Source: Reticulitermes speratus
Taxonomy: Eukaryota; Arthropoda; Insecta; Blattodea; Rhinotermitidae
Length of the DNA: 64,000 nucleotides
Direction: 5' to 3'
Assembly: GCA_021186555.1 (NCBI GenBank)
Contig: JAJKFL010000042.1
Location: forward strand, 49,962,980-50,026,979
Shown here: in pieces, positions 12,463 through 24,985 of the stretch
Numbering within the stretch: the stretch's first letter is position 1
How the letters are laid out: the number at the start of each line of letters is the position of its first letter
Position numbers and translations under genes: made by a program
The notes under the pieces: generated by a model
Databases searched by the model: none
Told to the model about the DNA's origin: nothing
The model's input: the letters and a program-made list of their open reading frames with translations, nothing else

Positions 12463-13008
12463 GACACGTGTGTAGAATATCTTGCATTATGTCTATGTAA
12501 AGACACGTGTGTAGAATATCTTGCATTATGTCTATGTAAAGACACGTGTGTAGAATATCTTGCATTATGTCTATGTAAAGACACGTGTGCAGAATATCTT
12601 GCATTATGTCTTTGAAAAGACACGTGTGTAGAATATCTTGCATTATGTCTATGTAAAGACACGTGTGTAGGATATCTTGCATTATGTCTCTGAAAAGACA
12701 CGTGTGTAGAATATCTTGCATTATGTCTATGTAAAGACACGTGTGTAGAATATCTTGCATTATGTCTCTGAAAAGACACGTGTGTAGAATATCTTGCATT
12801 ATGTCTATGTAAAGACACGTGTGTAGGATATCTTGCATTATGTCTATGTAAAGACACGTGTGTAGAATATCTTGCATTATGTCTATGTAAAGACACGTGT
12901 GTAGGATATCTTGCATTATGTCTATGTAAAGACACGTGTGTAGGATATCTTGCATTATGTCTCTGAAAAGACACGTGTGTAGAATATCTTGCATTGTGTC
13001 TATTATGT
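12463..13008. repeat. 39-bp tandem array, 14 units, each with a CACGTG palindrome
   Basis: There are fourteen units at exact 39-bp steps from 12463 to 12970. Each starts GACACGTGTG and contains AATATCTTGCATTATGTC. Variants: TAGAATAT or TAGGATAT, and CTATGTAAA or CTCTGAAAA. Because 39 is divisible by 3, long minus-strand frames (to 321 codons) stay open through it; they encode only the repeat. Every unit holds the canonical E-box CACGTG. Confidence 0.92.
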
Positions 13009-13157
13009 ACTGATGTAAAAACACAGAACATTCAACATGGGAAATAACATTACATGTAGCATAAATTGTAACTAAAAAATAGCTGCAACACTATATACCA
13101 TAGAAACATAGTTTGTTACAGGTATATAATTGTAAACACCTGTATAAAGGTGATAAC

Positions 13158-13194
<37 letters not shown>

Positions 13195-13628
13195 GCATTT
13201 GGATCGTCGCGTATTCCGGCTACAAATATCCGAGTTGTTCCTGCAGTCTTCTGTTTGTACTGATAGCGCAACTTATGGAAATGCTTCTCAAACATTCCTT
13301 CTACGAATTTCATTATGAATACGTATAAGCCATAATGCACGGACCCTTATAACTGAATGACTTACGGCACACAAACTTTTCTCTCAAACTTGTAATCTCC
13401 TCTCAACAAGTTATCCACTACGTTCTGAATGAAATCACTTTACAAGGATTGGGCGGAGAGGGCGGGGTGAGGGGTTAGCCCTGTTCATTATCTAAGTGAG
13501 ACACTTAACTTACTGGAATTAATTGTCTGATTAATCAGTCCGCAGTAAAGAGAAACAGAAATGGCCTCCAAGTTTATAGTAAAAACAATCACCGCAGCAA
13601 ATCAATGCTTGTTTTAAAACTTCAAATT
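13009..13628. other. unassigned AT-rich sequence with a microsatellite
   Basis: No gene recognised. It contains an AAT trinucleotide microsatellite at about 13160-13192, which makes the poly-leucine run of a spurious minus-strand frame. Confidence 0.5.
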
Positions 13629-16600
13629 ACAGTGGTTACTATATGTACCGCCACGTTTAACATTCAAAATTCTACGTTCTGCCCACACAGTGTATTTATC
13701 TGTTTTGTGTGGATCTCAGAACAAACAGCGATGATTTCACTGTACAACATTAACTGACTGGTTTGTATAACTGAGACGGAGTGTGTTTACTGCGCGGTAC
13801 GGACTGTATTTATGTGTTTTGTGTGGATCTCAGAACAAACAGCGATTATTTCACTGTACAGCATTAACTGACTGGTTTGTATAACTGAGACGGAGTGTGT
13901 TTACTGCGCGGTACGGACTGTATTTATGTGTTTTGTGTGGATCTCAGAACAAACAGCGATTATTTCACTGTACAACATTAACTGACTGGTTTGTATAACT
14001 GAGACGGAGTGTGTTTACTGCGCGGTACGGACTGTATTTATGTGTTTTGTGTGGATCTCAGAACAAACAGCGATTATTTCACTGTACAACATTAACTGAC
14101 TGGTTTGTATAACTGAGACGGAGTGTGTTTACTGCGCGGTACGGACTGTATTTATGTGTTTTGTGTGGATCTCAGAACAAACAGCGATTATTTCACTGTA
14201 CAGCATTAACTGACTGGTTTGTATAACTGAGACGGAGTGTGTTTACTGCGCGGTACGGACTGTATTTATGTGTTTTGTGTGGATCTCAGAACAAACAGCG
14301 ATTATTTCACTGTACAACATTAACTGACTGGTTTGTATAACTGAGACGGAGTGTGTTTACTGCGCGGTACGGACTGTATTTATGTGTTTTGTGTGGATCT
14401 CAGAACAAACAGCGATTATTTCACTGTACAACATTAACTGACTGGTTTGTATAACTGAGAAGGAGTGTGTTTACTGCGCGGTACGGACTGTATTTATGTG
14501 TTTTGTGTGGATCTCAGAACAAACAGCGATTATTTCACTGTACAGCATTAACTGACTGGTTTGTATAACTGAGACGGAGTGTGTTTACTGCGCGGTACGG
14601 ACTGTATTTATGTGTTTTGTGTGGATCTCAGAACAAACAGCGATTATTTCACTGTACAGCATTAACTGACTGGTTTGTATAACTGAGACGGAGTGTGTTT
14701 ACTGCGCGGTACGGACTGTATTTATGTGTTTTGTGTGGATCTCAGAACAAACAGCGATTATTTCACTGTACAGCATTAACTGACTGGTTTGTATAACTGA
14801 GACGGAGTGTGTTTACTGCGCGGTACGGACTGTATTTATGTGTTTTTGTGTGGATCTCAGAACAAACAGCGATTATTTCACTGTACAACATTAACTGACT
14901 GGTTTGTATAACTGAGACGGAGTGTGTTTACTGCGCGGTACGGACTGTATTTATGTGTTTTGTGTGGATCTCAGAACAAACAGCGATTATTTCACTGTAC
15001 AGCATTAACTGACTGGTTTGTATAACTGGGACGGAGTGTGTTTACTGCGCGGTACGGACTGTATTTATGTGTTTTGTGTGGATCTCAGAACAAACAGCGA
15101 TTATTTCACTGTACAACATTAACTGACTGGTTTGTATAACTGAGACGGAGTGTGTTTACTGCGCGGTACGGACTGTATTTATGTGTTTTGTGTGGATCTC
15201 AGAACAAACAGCGATTATTTCACTGTACAACATTAACTGACTGGTTTGTATAACTGAGACGGAGTGTGTGTTTACTGCGCGGTACGGACTGTATTTATGT
15301 GTTTTGTGTGGATCTCAGAACAAACAGCGATTATTTCACTGTACAACATTAACTGACTGGTTTGTATAACTGAGACGGAGTGTGTTTACTGCGCGGTACG
15401 GACTGTATTTATGTGTTTTGTGTGGATCTCAGAACAAACAGCGATTATTTCACTGTACAACATTAACTGACTGGTTTGTATAACTGAGACGGAGTGTGTT
15501 TACTGCGCGGTACGGACTGTATTTATGTGTTTTGTGTGGATCTCAGAACAAACAGCGATTATTTCACTGTACAACATTAACTGACTGGTTTGTATAACTG
15601 AGACGGAGTGTGTTTACTGCGCGGTACGGACTGTATTTATGTGTTTTGTGTGGATCTCAGAACAAACAGCGATTATTTCACTGTACAACATTAACTGACT
15701 GGTTTGTATAACTGAGACGGAGTGTGTTTACTGCGCGGTACGGACTGTATTTATGTGTTTTGTGTGGATCTCAGAACAAACAGCGATTATTTCACTGTAC
15801 AACATTAACTGACTGGTTTGTATAACTGAGACGGAGTGGTGTTTACTGCGCGGTACGGACTGTATTTATGTGTTTTGTGTGGATCTCAGAACAAACAGCG
15901 ATTATTTCACTGTACACATTAACTGACTGGTTTGTATAACTGAGACGGAGTGTGTTTACTGCGCGGTACGGACTGTATTTATGTGTTTTGTGTGGATCTC
16001 AGAACAAACAGCGATTATTTCACTGTACAACATTAACTGACTGGTTTGTATAACTGAGAGACGGAGTTGTTTACTGCGCGGTACGGACTGTATTTATGTG
16101 TTTTGTGTGGATCTCAGAACAAACAGCGATTATTTCACTGTACAACATTAACTGACTGGTTTGTATAACTGAGACGGAGTGTGTTTACTGCGCGGTACGG
16201 ACTGTATTTATGTGTTTTGTGTGGATCTCAGAACAAACAGCGATTATTTCACTGTACAACATTAACTGACTGGTTTGTATAACTGAGACGGAGTGTGTTT
16301 ACTGCGCGGTACGGACTGTATTTATGTGTTTTGTGTGGATCTCAGAACAAACAGCGATTATTTCACTGTACACATTAACTGACTGGTTTGTATAACTGAG
16401 ACGGAGTGTGTTTACTGCGCGGTACGGACTGTATTTATGTGTTTTGTGTGGATCTCAGAACAAACAGCGATTATTTCACTGTACAACATTAACTGACTGG
16501 TTTGTATAACTGAGACGGAGTGTGTTTACTGCGCGGTACGGACTGTATTTATGTGTTTTGTGTGGATCTCAGAACAAACAGCGATTATTTCACTGTACAA

Positions 16601-19500
16601 CATTAACTGACTGGTTTGTATAACTGAGACGGAGTGTGTTTACTGCGCGGTACGGACTGTATTTATGTGTTTTGTGTGGATCTCAGAACAAACAGCGATT
16701 ATTTCACTGTACACATTAACTGACTGGTTTGTATAACTGAGACGGAGTGTGTTTACTGCGCGGTACGGACTGTATTTATGTGTTTTGTGTGGATCTCAGA
16801 ACAAACAGCGATTATTTCACTGTACAGCATTAACTGACTGGTTTGTATAACTGAGACGGAGTGTGTTTACTGCGCGGTACGGACTGTATTTATGTGTTTT
16901 GTGTGGATCTCAGAACAAACAGCGATTATTTCACTGTACACATTAACTGACTGGTTTGTATAACTGAGACGGAGTGTGTTTACTGCGCGGTACGGACTGT
17001 ATTTATGTGTTTTGTGTGGATCTCAGAACAAACAGCGATTATTTCACTGTACAGCATTAACTGACTGGTTTGTATAACTGAGACGGAGTGTGTTTACTGC
17101 GCGGTACGGACTGTATTTATGTGTTTTGTGTGGATCTCAGAACAAACAGCGATTATTTCACTGTACAACATTAACTGACTGGTTTGTATAACTGAGACGG
17201 AGTGTGTTTACTGCGCGGTACGGACTGTATTTATGTGTTTTGTGTGGATCTCAGAACAAACAGCGATTATTTCACTGTACAGCATTAACTGACTGGTTTG
17301 TATAACTGAGACGGAGTGTGTTTACTGCGCGGTACGGACTGTATTTATGTGTTTTGTGTGGATCTCAGAACAAACAGCGATTATTTCACTGTACAGCATT
17401 AACTGACTGGTTTGTATAACTGAGACGGAGTGTGTTTACTGCGCGGTACGGACTGTATTTATGTGTTTTGTGTGGATCTAGAACAGAACAAACAGCGATT
17501 ATTTCACTGTACAACATTAACTGACTGGTTTGTATAACTGAGACGGAGTGTGTTTACTGCGCGGTACGGACTGTATTTATGTGTTTTGTGTGGATTCAGA
17601 ACAAACAGCGATTATTTCACTGTACACATTAACTGACTGGTTGTATAACTGAGACGGAGTGTGTTTACTGCGCGGTACGGACTGTATTTATGTGTTTTGT
17701 GTGGATCTCAGAACAAACAGCGATTATTTTCACTGTACACATTAACTGACTGGTTTGTATAACTGAGACGGAGTGTGTTTACTGCGCGGTACGGACTGTA
17801 TTTATGTGTTTTGTGTGGATCTCAGAACAAACAGCGATTATTTCACTGTACAACATTAACTGACTGGTTTGTATAACTGAGACGGAGTGTGTTTACTGCG
17901 CGGTACGGACTGTATTTATGTGTTTTGTGTGGATCTCAGAACAAACAGCGATTATTTCACTGTACAACATTAACTGACTGGTTGTATAACTGAGACGGAG
18001 TGTGTTTACTGCGCGGTACGGACTGTATTTATGTGTTTTGTGTGGATCTCAGAACAAACAGCGATTATTTCACTGTACAGCATTAACTGACTGGTTTGTA
18101 TAACTGAGACGGAGTGTGTTTACTGCGCGGTACGGACTGTATTTATGTGTTTTGTGTGGATCTCAGAACAAACAGCGATTATTTCACTGTACAGCATTAA
18201 CTGACTGGTTTGTATAACTGAGACGGAGTGTGTTTACTGCGCGGTACGGACTGTATTTATGTGTTTTGTGTGGATCTCAGAACAAACAGCGATTATTTCA
18301 CTGTACAGCATTAACTGACTGGTTTGTATAACTGAGACGGAGTGTGTTTACTGCGCGGTACGGACTGTATTTATGTGTTTTTGTGTGGATCTCAGAACAA
18401 ACAGCGATTATTTCACTGTACAGCATTAACTGACTGGTTTGTATAACTGAGACGGAGTGTGTTTACTGCGCGGTACGGACTGTATTTATGTGTTTTGTGT
18501 GGATCTCAGAACAAACAGCGATTATTTCACTGTACAGCATTAACTGACTGGTTTGTATAACTGAGACGGAGTGTGTTTACTGCGCGGTACGGACTGTATT
18601 TATGTGTTTTGTGTGGATCTAGAACAAACAGCGATTATTTCACTGTACAGCATTAACTGACTGGTTTGTATAACTGAGACGGAGTGTGTTTACTGCGCGG
18701 TACGGACTGTATTTATGTGTTTTGTGTGGATCTCAGAACAAACAGCGATTATTTCACTGTACAGCATTAACTGACTGGTTTGTATAACTGAGACGGAGTG
18801 TGTTTACTGCGCGGTACGGACTGTATTTATGTGTTTTGTGTGGATCTAGAACAAACAGCGATTATTTCACTGTACAGCATTAACTGACTGGTTTGTATAA
18901 CTGAGACGGAGTGTGTTTACTGCGCGGTACGGACTGTATTTATGTGTTTTGTGTGGATCTCAGAACAAACAGCGATTATTTCACTGTACAGCATTAACTG
19001 ACTGGTTTGTATAACTGAGACGGAGTGTGTTTACTGCGCGGTACGGCTGTATTTATGTGTTTTGTGTGGATCTCAGAACAAACAGCGATTATTTCACTGT
19101 ACAGCATTAACTGACTGGTTTGTATAACTGAGACGGAGTGTGTTTACTGCGCGGTACGGACTGTATTTATGTGTTTTGTGTGGATCTTAGAACAAACAGC
19201 GATTATTTCACTGTACACATTAACTGACTGGTTTGTATAACTGAGACGGAGTGTGTTTACTGCGCGGTACGGACTGTATTTATGTGTTTTGTGTGGATCT
19301 CAGAACAAACAGCGATTATTTCACTGTACAACATTAACTGACTGGTTTGTATAACTGAGACGGAGTGTGTTTACTGCGCGGTACGGACTGTATTTATGTG
19401 TTTTTGTGTGGATCTCAGAACAAACAGCGATTATTTCACTGTACAACATTAACTGACTGGTTTGTATAACTGAGACGCAGTGTGTTTACTGCGCGGTACT
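13629..19500 (+). repeat. 114-bp satellite array C, about 51 units
   Basis: This is the longest array of the family. It begins with the head word ACAGTGGTTACTATATGTAC near 13629 and ends at GCGCGGTAC followed by AAATAAATT. Units are nearly identical; the main polymorphism is CTGTACAACATT versus CTGTACAGCATT. Single-base losses (CTGTACACATT, GGATCTAGAAC) cluster from about 15.9 kb onward. Neither end has an intact TTAA. Confidence 0.92.
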
Positions 19501-19930
19501 AAATAAATTCTTATACAGTTTACATATATATGTGTATTCAGGCGGTTAAAAACCTGCACAGTGTTTGTATGTCAGTTCACATTGTTAAATTCCAGCGCTG
19601 AAGGGAACAAACATGGCCGCCAGTCGCAAACACACCGGCATAACCTCCAGTGTGCTACTGTAGCCTGACGATCTTTACCCCAACTCAACTGACATCAACA
19701 AAAGTTTTGTTGGTAAACCGAACGTCACAGTGTGCGAAGTTGGCACCACTGCGTCGTACTGCGTAGCGCTCAGGTTAAGCAAACTGTGTGGACCCCGGCT
19801 ATCTGAGTAAGGCGTGTTGCGGTGTGCGCAGCGCCACTCGGCACAATACATTGCAACAGGCCAACAGGCCGTACACATTCAGTATGTATGGTCCGCCCAG
19901 TTGACTGAGCGTCGTTACACGCGACATTAA
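19501..19930. other. unassigned sequence
   Basis: About 430 bp with no recognisable domain or repeat. Confidence 0.4.
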
Positions 19931-21300
19931 AACAGACTGGCTAACTAACCAACAAACTAACTAATGAACTACATTCACCACGGTCCCTGACAATGTCATA
20001 TTCACTCGGACAGTCACACAACTGCCAGTGTTTTATGGAACCCGAAGGTCCATTGCCGTCTTCAGAACAGTCCGCCACTGGTCCCATTGCCGTCTTCAGA
20101 ACAGTCCGCCACTGGTCCCATTGCCGTCTTCACAACAGTCCGCCACTGGTCCCATTGCCGTCTTCAGAACAGTCCGCCACTGGTCCCATTGCCGTCTTCA
20201 GAACAGTCCGCCACTGGTCCCATTGCCGTCTTCAGAACAGTCCGCCACTGGTCCCATTGCCGTCTTCAGAACAGTCCTCCACTGGTCCCATTGCCGTCTT
20301 CAGAACAGTCCGCCACTGGTCCCATTGCCGTCTTCAGAACAGTCCGCCACTGGTCCCATTGCCGTCTTCAGAATAGTCCGCCACTGGTCCCATTGCCGTC
20401 TTCAGAACAGTCCGCCACTGGTCCCATTGCCGTCTTCAGAACAGTCCGCCACTGGTCCCATTGCCGTCTTCAGAACAGTCCGCCACTGGTCCCATTGCCG
20501 TCTTCAGAACAGTCCGCCACTGGTCCCATTGCCGTTTTCAGAACAGTCCGCCACTGGTCCCATTGCTCTCTTCAGAACAGTCCGCCACTGGTCCCATTGC
20601 CCTCTTCAGAACAGTCCGCCACTGGTCCCATTGCCCTCTTCAGAACAGTCCGCCACTGGTCCCATTGCCCTCTTCAGAACAGTCCGCCACTGGTCCCATT
20701 GCCCTCTTCAGAACAGTCCGCCACTGGTCCCATTGCCCTCTTCAGAACAGTCCGCCACTGGTCCCATTGCCCTCTTCAGAACAGTCCGCCACTGGTCCCA
20801 TTGCCGTCTTCAGAACAGTCCGCCACTGGTCCCATTGCCCTCTTCAGAACAGTCCGCCACTGGTCCCATTGCCCTCTTCAGAACAGTCCGCCACTGGTCC
20901 CATTGCCCTCTTCAGAACAGTCCGCCACTGGTCCCATTGCCCTCTTCAGAACAGTCCGCCACTGGTCCCATTGCCCTCTTCAGAACAGTCCGCCACTGGT
21001 CCCATTGCCCTCTTCAGAACAGTCCGCCACTGGTCCCATTGCCCTCTTCAGAACAGTCCGCCACTGGTCCCATTGCCCTCTTCAGAACAGTCCGCCACTG
21101 GTCCCATTGCCCTCTTCAGAACAGTCCGCCACTGGTCCCATTGCCGTCTTCAGAACAGTCCGCCACTGGTCCCATTGCCGTCTTCAGAACAGTCCGCCAC
21201 TGGTCCCATTCCCAGCCACACACATCAGTCCACTCCAGTCCAATTTCAATACTGTCCTCTCCACCACAGATAAAGGTGAGGATGCCCCTGCTCCTAACCA
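19931..21300 (-). mobile_element. LINE 3' end hosting a 34-bp minisatellite
   Basis: On the minus strand, about 21290-21216 gives GGEDSIEIGLEW, the decayed equivalent of the [11 protein letters not shown] block in the copy at 26767-26964. DQWRTVLKTAM follows. After the minisatellite the frame ends MDLRVP then stop (20048-20030), like the MNLRVP ending of the other copy. The 3' end, about 19964-19935, is a degenerate TTAG tetranucleotide tail like that of the other copy. The element is 5'-truncated and its coding end is duplicated many times. No active ORF remains. Confidence 0.75.
20049..21215 (-). repeat. 34-bp minisatellite, about 34 units, inside LINE ORF2 terminus
   Basis: The 34-bp unit contains CCCATTGCCGTCTTCAGAAC and AGTCCGCCACTGGT on the plus strand. 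Units from about 20560 to 21150 mostly read GCCCTC instead of GCCGTC. On the minus strand one unit is the codons for D-Q-W-R-T-V-L-K-T-A-M. As 34 is not divisible by 3, three plus-strand frames rotate through it and stay open (up to 471 codons). They are not genes. Confidence 0.92.
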
Positions 21301-21394
21301 CCACACAATGAAAAAATATAGGGGAGTGGAGGTACGGGTCCACGAGTTTGTCACATTGAAATTACGGGTAAGTGGCCAGCTTCACGCCTTGATA

Positions 21395-21570
21395 ATTATA
21401 CGCCCCAGAAATGAACCCGGTACCCGTTCGATAGGAGGCCAGGTGGATCCCAGAGCCGACATGGACGATTTGAAGGACAGAAAAACTGCCCCCTGCCAGT
21501 AATCGAGCCCCGATTCGCCGGTCATTCACACACAGTAGTCACTATACTGACTGAGCTACGTAGGTGCAAC
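21395..21570 (-). mobile_element. tRNA-derived SINE, family 2, copy 1
   Basis: On the minus strand an A-box-like TAGCTCAGTCAGTATAGTG starts near 21558. Further on, words equivalent to GGGTACCGGGTTCATT match the intact copy at 50935-51217. Box B is decayed (GGGGCTCGATTACTGG). Confidence 0.65.
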
Positions 21571-22210
21571 TGCCTTATGGTGCACAAATGTATACAAGCC
21601 TTCAGAATATAATGCAGTGGTGAAACGACTTGATCGCACAATGCTATCGTTTGAAGCTGCTTAGGGAAACTCTTTTTTAAAAGGTTGGCAGACACTAATC
21701 TAGCTCAATGTAGCTCAATCGACGAACCCCCAAAAAAAGGGTCAGGAGGATTTAAAAAGGAGAAAAGAACGAGGGATAGAAAGATGTGTGTAACAGAAAA
21801 ATCCTTTCAAATCCCTGTTTGTCCATCCACTCGTCTCAGAATGCAGCCGCCTCTCAGCACTGCTCTAACAGACCCGTGGGACGCCGATGTGGAAGGGAAA
21901 TGTGGAGACGTCGTGGTGTTGGTTTATGTATAAACTTGCGATCTACATATTCACCCACGCAGTGCTAAATCTTTGTCCACAAAACGTTTTCTCAGCCTCT
22001 CACTGCGAAAGAAAACGCGAGGTTTCATTTTATTTGTGCGTTTTACAGCATATCGTAAGCAGGCCTAAAGCTGCTCAGTGCTAACGCAGACAGCTGCGAC
22101 GTCTCACATTGCGTTTATGTTAATTAAATACAGACGGAGCGTGTCTCAGAAGTGAAAGTTCGGACCTCAGACAGAGACTAGAGAAGACTGCATACTGAAG
22201 AACTTTGTTG
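21571..22210. other. unassigned sequence
   Basis: No gene or repeat recognised. Short plus-strand frames (60-82 codons) show no domain. Confidence 0.4.
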
Positions 22211-22238
22211 ATTTCAGGCTTCCGCTGCGATGTTCATA

Positions 22239-22328
22239 AGATCTGCGCTCTTCTGGGGTGTTACTCAGCGTCGTGTGGTAACTGTTTACCACACGACGCC
22301 GCGTAACACCCCAGAAGAGCGCAGATCT
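22239..22328. mobile_element. short foldback element, near-perfect 43-bp arms
   Basis: The left arm 22239-22281 (AGATCTGCGCTCTTCTGGGG onward) is almost perfectly complementary to 22286-22328, leaving a loop of about 4 bases. The sequence left of the arm (GGCTTCCGCTGCGATGTTCA) also matches that left of the longer copy at 23968-24200. It therefore looks like an internal deletion derivative of that element. Confidence 0.85.
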
Positions 22329-22767
22329 CAAGAGCTTTGTTGTTCATATTGTCCACAAAATGGAGATGGGCAGAACAACCTGCATGCATGGGAGAGGTTA
22401 AAAGTTCATACATTTTAGTCGGAAAATCTAAACGAAATATAACGAGAGGGCGTGAATGTGACTAATGTAATTCAGCACAGAAAAGAGCGGTGGGATTTTG
22501 TGTGCACGGTAATGAACATAGGACTGCATACGACCGGACAATTTGCTAGAGTAACTTAGCAACTATCAGCTTCTCAAGAAGGGCTCGGCTGCCTGGAGCC
22601 TGTGTGAGTTTTAAGTTTTCAAATGAGCAGTTTGTATCACATAATGACCTTGAAAACTACATTTTTGGTTTAAAAAAACGGAATTTGAAATTAGTACATT
22701 ATTGTAAATGAAGTGGCAGCACAGTCGCTATGCTAGATCATTAAATGTGTAGACTGTATTCAAATAT
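22329..22767. other. unassigned sequence
   Basis: No gene recognised. A CAGCTTCTCAAGAAGG word near 22566 resembles the LINE 3' UTR seen at 26690, but the match is too short to call. Confidence 0.4.
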
Positions 22768-22983
22768 GTGGGTAAAGGTAAAGGTAAAGGTTGTACAGCA
22801 ACATGCCAAGCAGTCACTTCACGCACCGGCCGCTTTACCCCCAGGAAAGTGCCCCGCTATGTATTGTATAGGACGCTCGGTCCGCTTCAGGGGTCAGTCT
22901 AGATGGGCCGCAATATCTCGTCCCCACCGGACCGTCCAGCCCGCAGACAGTCACTATACCAACTGAGCTATCCCGGCAACCCA
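22768..22983 (-). mobile_element. tRNA-derived SINE, family 2, copy 2
   Basis: On the minus strand GGGATAGCTCAGTTGGTATA (box A region, near 22975) is followed by GGGCTGGACGGTCCGG. The usual box B has been deleted, as shown by comparison with 51217-50935. The element ends in a run of TTTACC units, the tail type of this family. Confidence 0.75.
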
Positions 22984-23967
22984 TATAATTGAGTTCAACG
23001 CAATCAGGACCATACATCTGTACGCGAAACGTACATCCTTAAGTTTATCTAAATATTGAAAGCAAATTAATTTCCTACATGACAGAAAACAACCTGCGAC
23101 TTATTTACAAAGACAGACATGTTAACTGTATTTTGGGGGAGGGGAAATAATCGCTGCGTATTGCGAGAATTACACGAAACACACACAACATTACCGTGTG
23201 CGTAAAAAAATTGCAGAGTTTCTTAAATGTTACAGCAGGTGGTACAATATAGTTACCACCGCGCGTTAAACGCTCGAACACGTCATTACGTCAAACACAT
23301 TTCAAATCATCTCCGGCTGACATGAGCAGCTGTGGCCATTTCACTGCGAAACTCGCAACTTCATCTTTGTTTTAAGTCGCATTTTATCCCGTGCCATCAA
23401 AATACAGTATGTACCACAATGATATATTCTGTGCCATCAGAATATATTCCTTTCAATGCCCTATAAATGTTTCATCTTTCACTTTGCCCATTCCTCAATT
23501 CGCCGCGACGTCATATAGACGTAACATATAAGTCATAATATTGCCTGCCTTTACGTGTCTAGCTCGATTCAATTTATCCTTCTTTTGTCTTTTTTAGATT
23601 GCCTGCCGGAGGACAGAGCGCAGCACTGGTGGCGTGATTCCAAAGCTGTGGCAAACAAAGCCTGGTGGCTTGGAGAATAAGAGAAATGGATCTTATAAGA
23701 TAGAAAAGGATCCGCAGACTTTATGTAGTTGTTTTGCGGTCAAATGAATGGAAGATTCTATAAAACTACAAAAGGTTGCGGACGGAACGACGCAGAATCT
23801 CCGAACCTGTTTCTATGTCTTCAATAGACCGGGAAATTCTTTGCCTGAGTTCTTCTATAGAAAATTTATGCTGGAATAAACTCAGAGTTATCCGTAATTC
23901 ATAAAGGAGCGTAGAGCGGCTCAACATTACGACGGCCGCATTACAACCCGCACTCTGCAGCCTTGAT
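22984..23967. other. unassigned AT-rich sequence
   Basis: Nearly 1 kb with no recognisable exon, RNA gene or repeat. A 72-codon minus-strand frame (23766-23984) has no familiar domain and runs into the foldback element. Confidence 0.4.
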
Positions 23968-24200
23968 TTGAGGCTTCCCGCCACGATGTTGATGAAATCT
24001 ACGGTCTTCTGGGGTGTTACGCGGCGTCGTGTGGTAATTGTTTACCGACGTTTCGGGACAACGTATCGGTCCCATCCTTACGGGTCTCCTACTCGGACTC
24101 TTTGACCCGTGAGGATTGGACCGATACGTTGTCCCGAAACGTCGGTAAACAATTACCACACGACGCCGCGTAACATCCCAGAAGACCACAGATCTGTAGG
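23968..24200. mobile_element. foldback element, long arms
   Basis: Long inverted arms start near GGTCTTCTGGGGTGTTACGC (about 24003) and return as TAACATCCCAGAAGACC (about 24170-24186). The inner parts ACCGACGTTTCGGGACAACG and CGTTGTCCCGAAACGTCGGT also pair. The loop holds a short spacer (CCTTACGGGTCTCCTACTCG). It encodes no protein. Diverged relatives with the CGAAACGTCGG core are at 39845-39995 and about 35265-35345. Confidence 0.8.
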
Positions 24201-24786
24201 GATATGAACTGTAAAAATATCAGCACCTCCCCTCCTAATTCCCTGTAACCCACCTAAAATCGAGTCACACATCATCAATATAGTTTCCGTCAATAGGAAT
24301 TAAATTACGTCAACCCTGAAGATGGAGGCAGTATGTTTCTGCGAAACGTCGGTGTCCAGTTATGGAAATCCTGACAACTGCAGTACCGACACTCCATGCA
24401 ACCAAAATCTCATTAAAATGGCTTGACGGTGTGTGTTGGATTCATCTGGCTCAGGACATGTCCAGCTGCGAGGTGCCTAAACACGGCAATGAAGCCGCTC
24501 ATTACGTCACGCACCGTGCGCCGTCCACACGCACGTCAACTTTACCACGCAGTGTTCTGATTGCCATTCAAAGGCCGCTACAAGCATAACAACACCGTCA
24601 CTGTGTCTCGCCTGACCGCTGTCACGTATAGACTACACGCTTAACGCAGCCGTCGGAGAAATTGCCGCCCGGTCACGGCGAACTGTTGCAACGGCTCTCA
24701 GATCGCAGCACACCTGAACGGCATGGTGAAGCTCCGTGCAAACAGGATCAAGCTACGACCGATATTAACCAACTAAGCACACACAG
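24201..24786. other. unassigned sequence with a CGAAACGTCGG fragment
   Basis: Near 24318-24358, CCTGAAGATGGAGGCAGTAT and GCGAAACGTCGGTGTCC form a fragment sharing the core of the foldback family. The rest has no recognised content. Confidence 0.4.
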
Positions 24787-24985
24787 GCCGTGCCATGGCT
24801 CAGGCGGTCAGTCGTTGGCCTCTCACTGCGGAGGCCCGGGTTCGATCCCAGGTCAATGTGGGATTTGTGGTGGACAAAGTGGCACTGTGACAGGGTTTTC
24901 CCCGATACTTCGGTTTTCCCCTGTCAATTTCATTCCACCGTTGCCACATTACTTGGAAAAATAAAAAATACTGATCATCTTTTTC
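24787..24985 (+). mobile_element. tRNA-derived SINE, family 3
   Basis: The head GCCATGGCTCAGGCGGTCAG (box A region, near 24793) and box B GGGTTCGATCCCAGG (24839-24853) are followed by GGATTTGTGGTGGACAAAGT, GTGACAGGG and TTTTCCCCTGTCAATTTCAT. This reference copy shows that the 92-bp array at 440-4365 is an amplified tail of the same family. Confidence 0.85.

Noticed and set aside
12066..13031. Minus-strand frame of 321 codons
   Set aside because: It stays open because the 39-bp unit is divisible by 3; the non-repeat part has no recognisable domain.
13629..19500. CRISPR array
   Set aside because: Units are directly adjacent with no unique spacers, and the genome is eukaryotic with no cas genes.
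20028..21502. Long open frames (427 and 471 codons) on the plus strand
   Set aside because: They are translations of the 34-bp repeat in rotating frames; three frames are open at once and the real coding sense is the minus-strand LINE end.
22239..22328. Transcription terminator or microRNA hairpin
   Set aside because: The arms match a repeated foldback element at 23968-24200, which explains the hairpin better.
23766..23984. Small minus-strand frame resembling a helical protein
   Set aside because: No recognised domain, and it extends into the foldback element.
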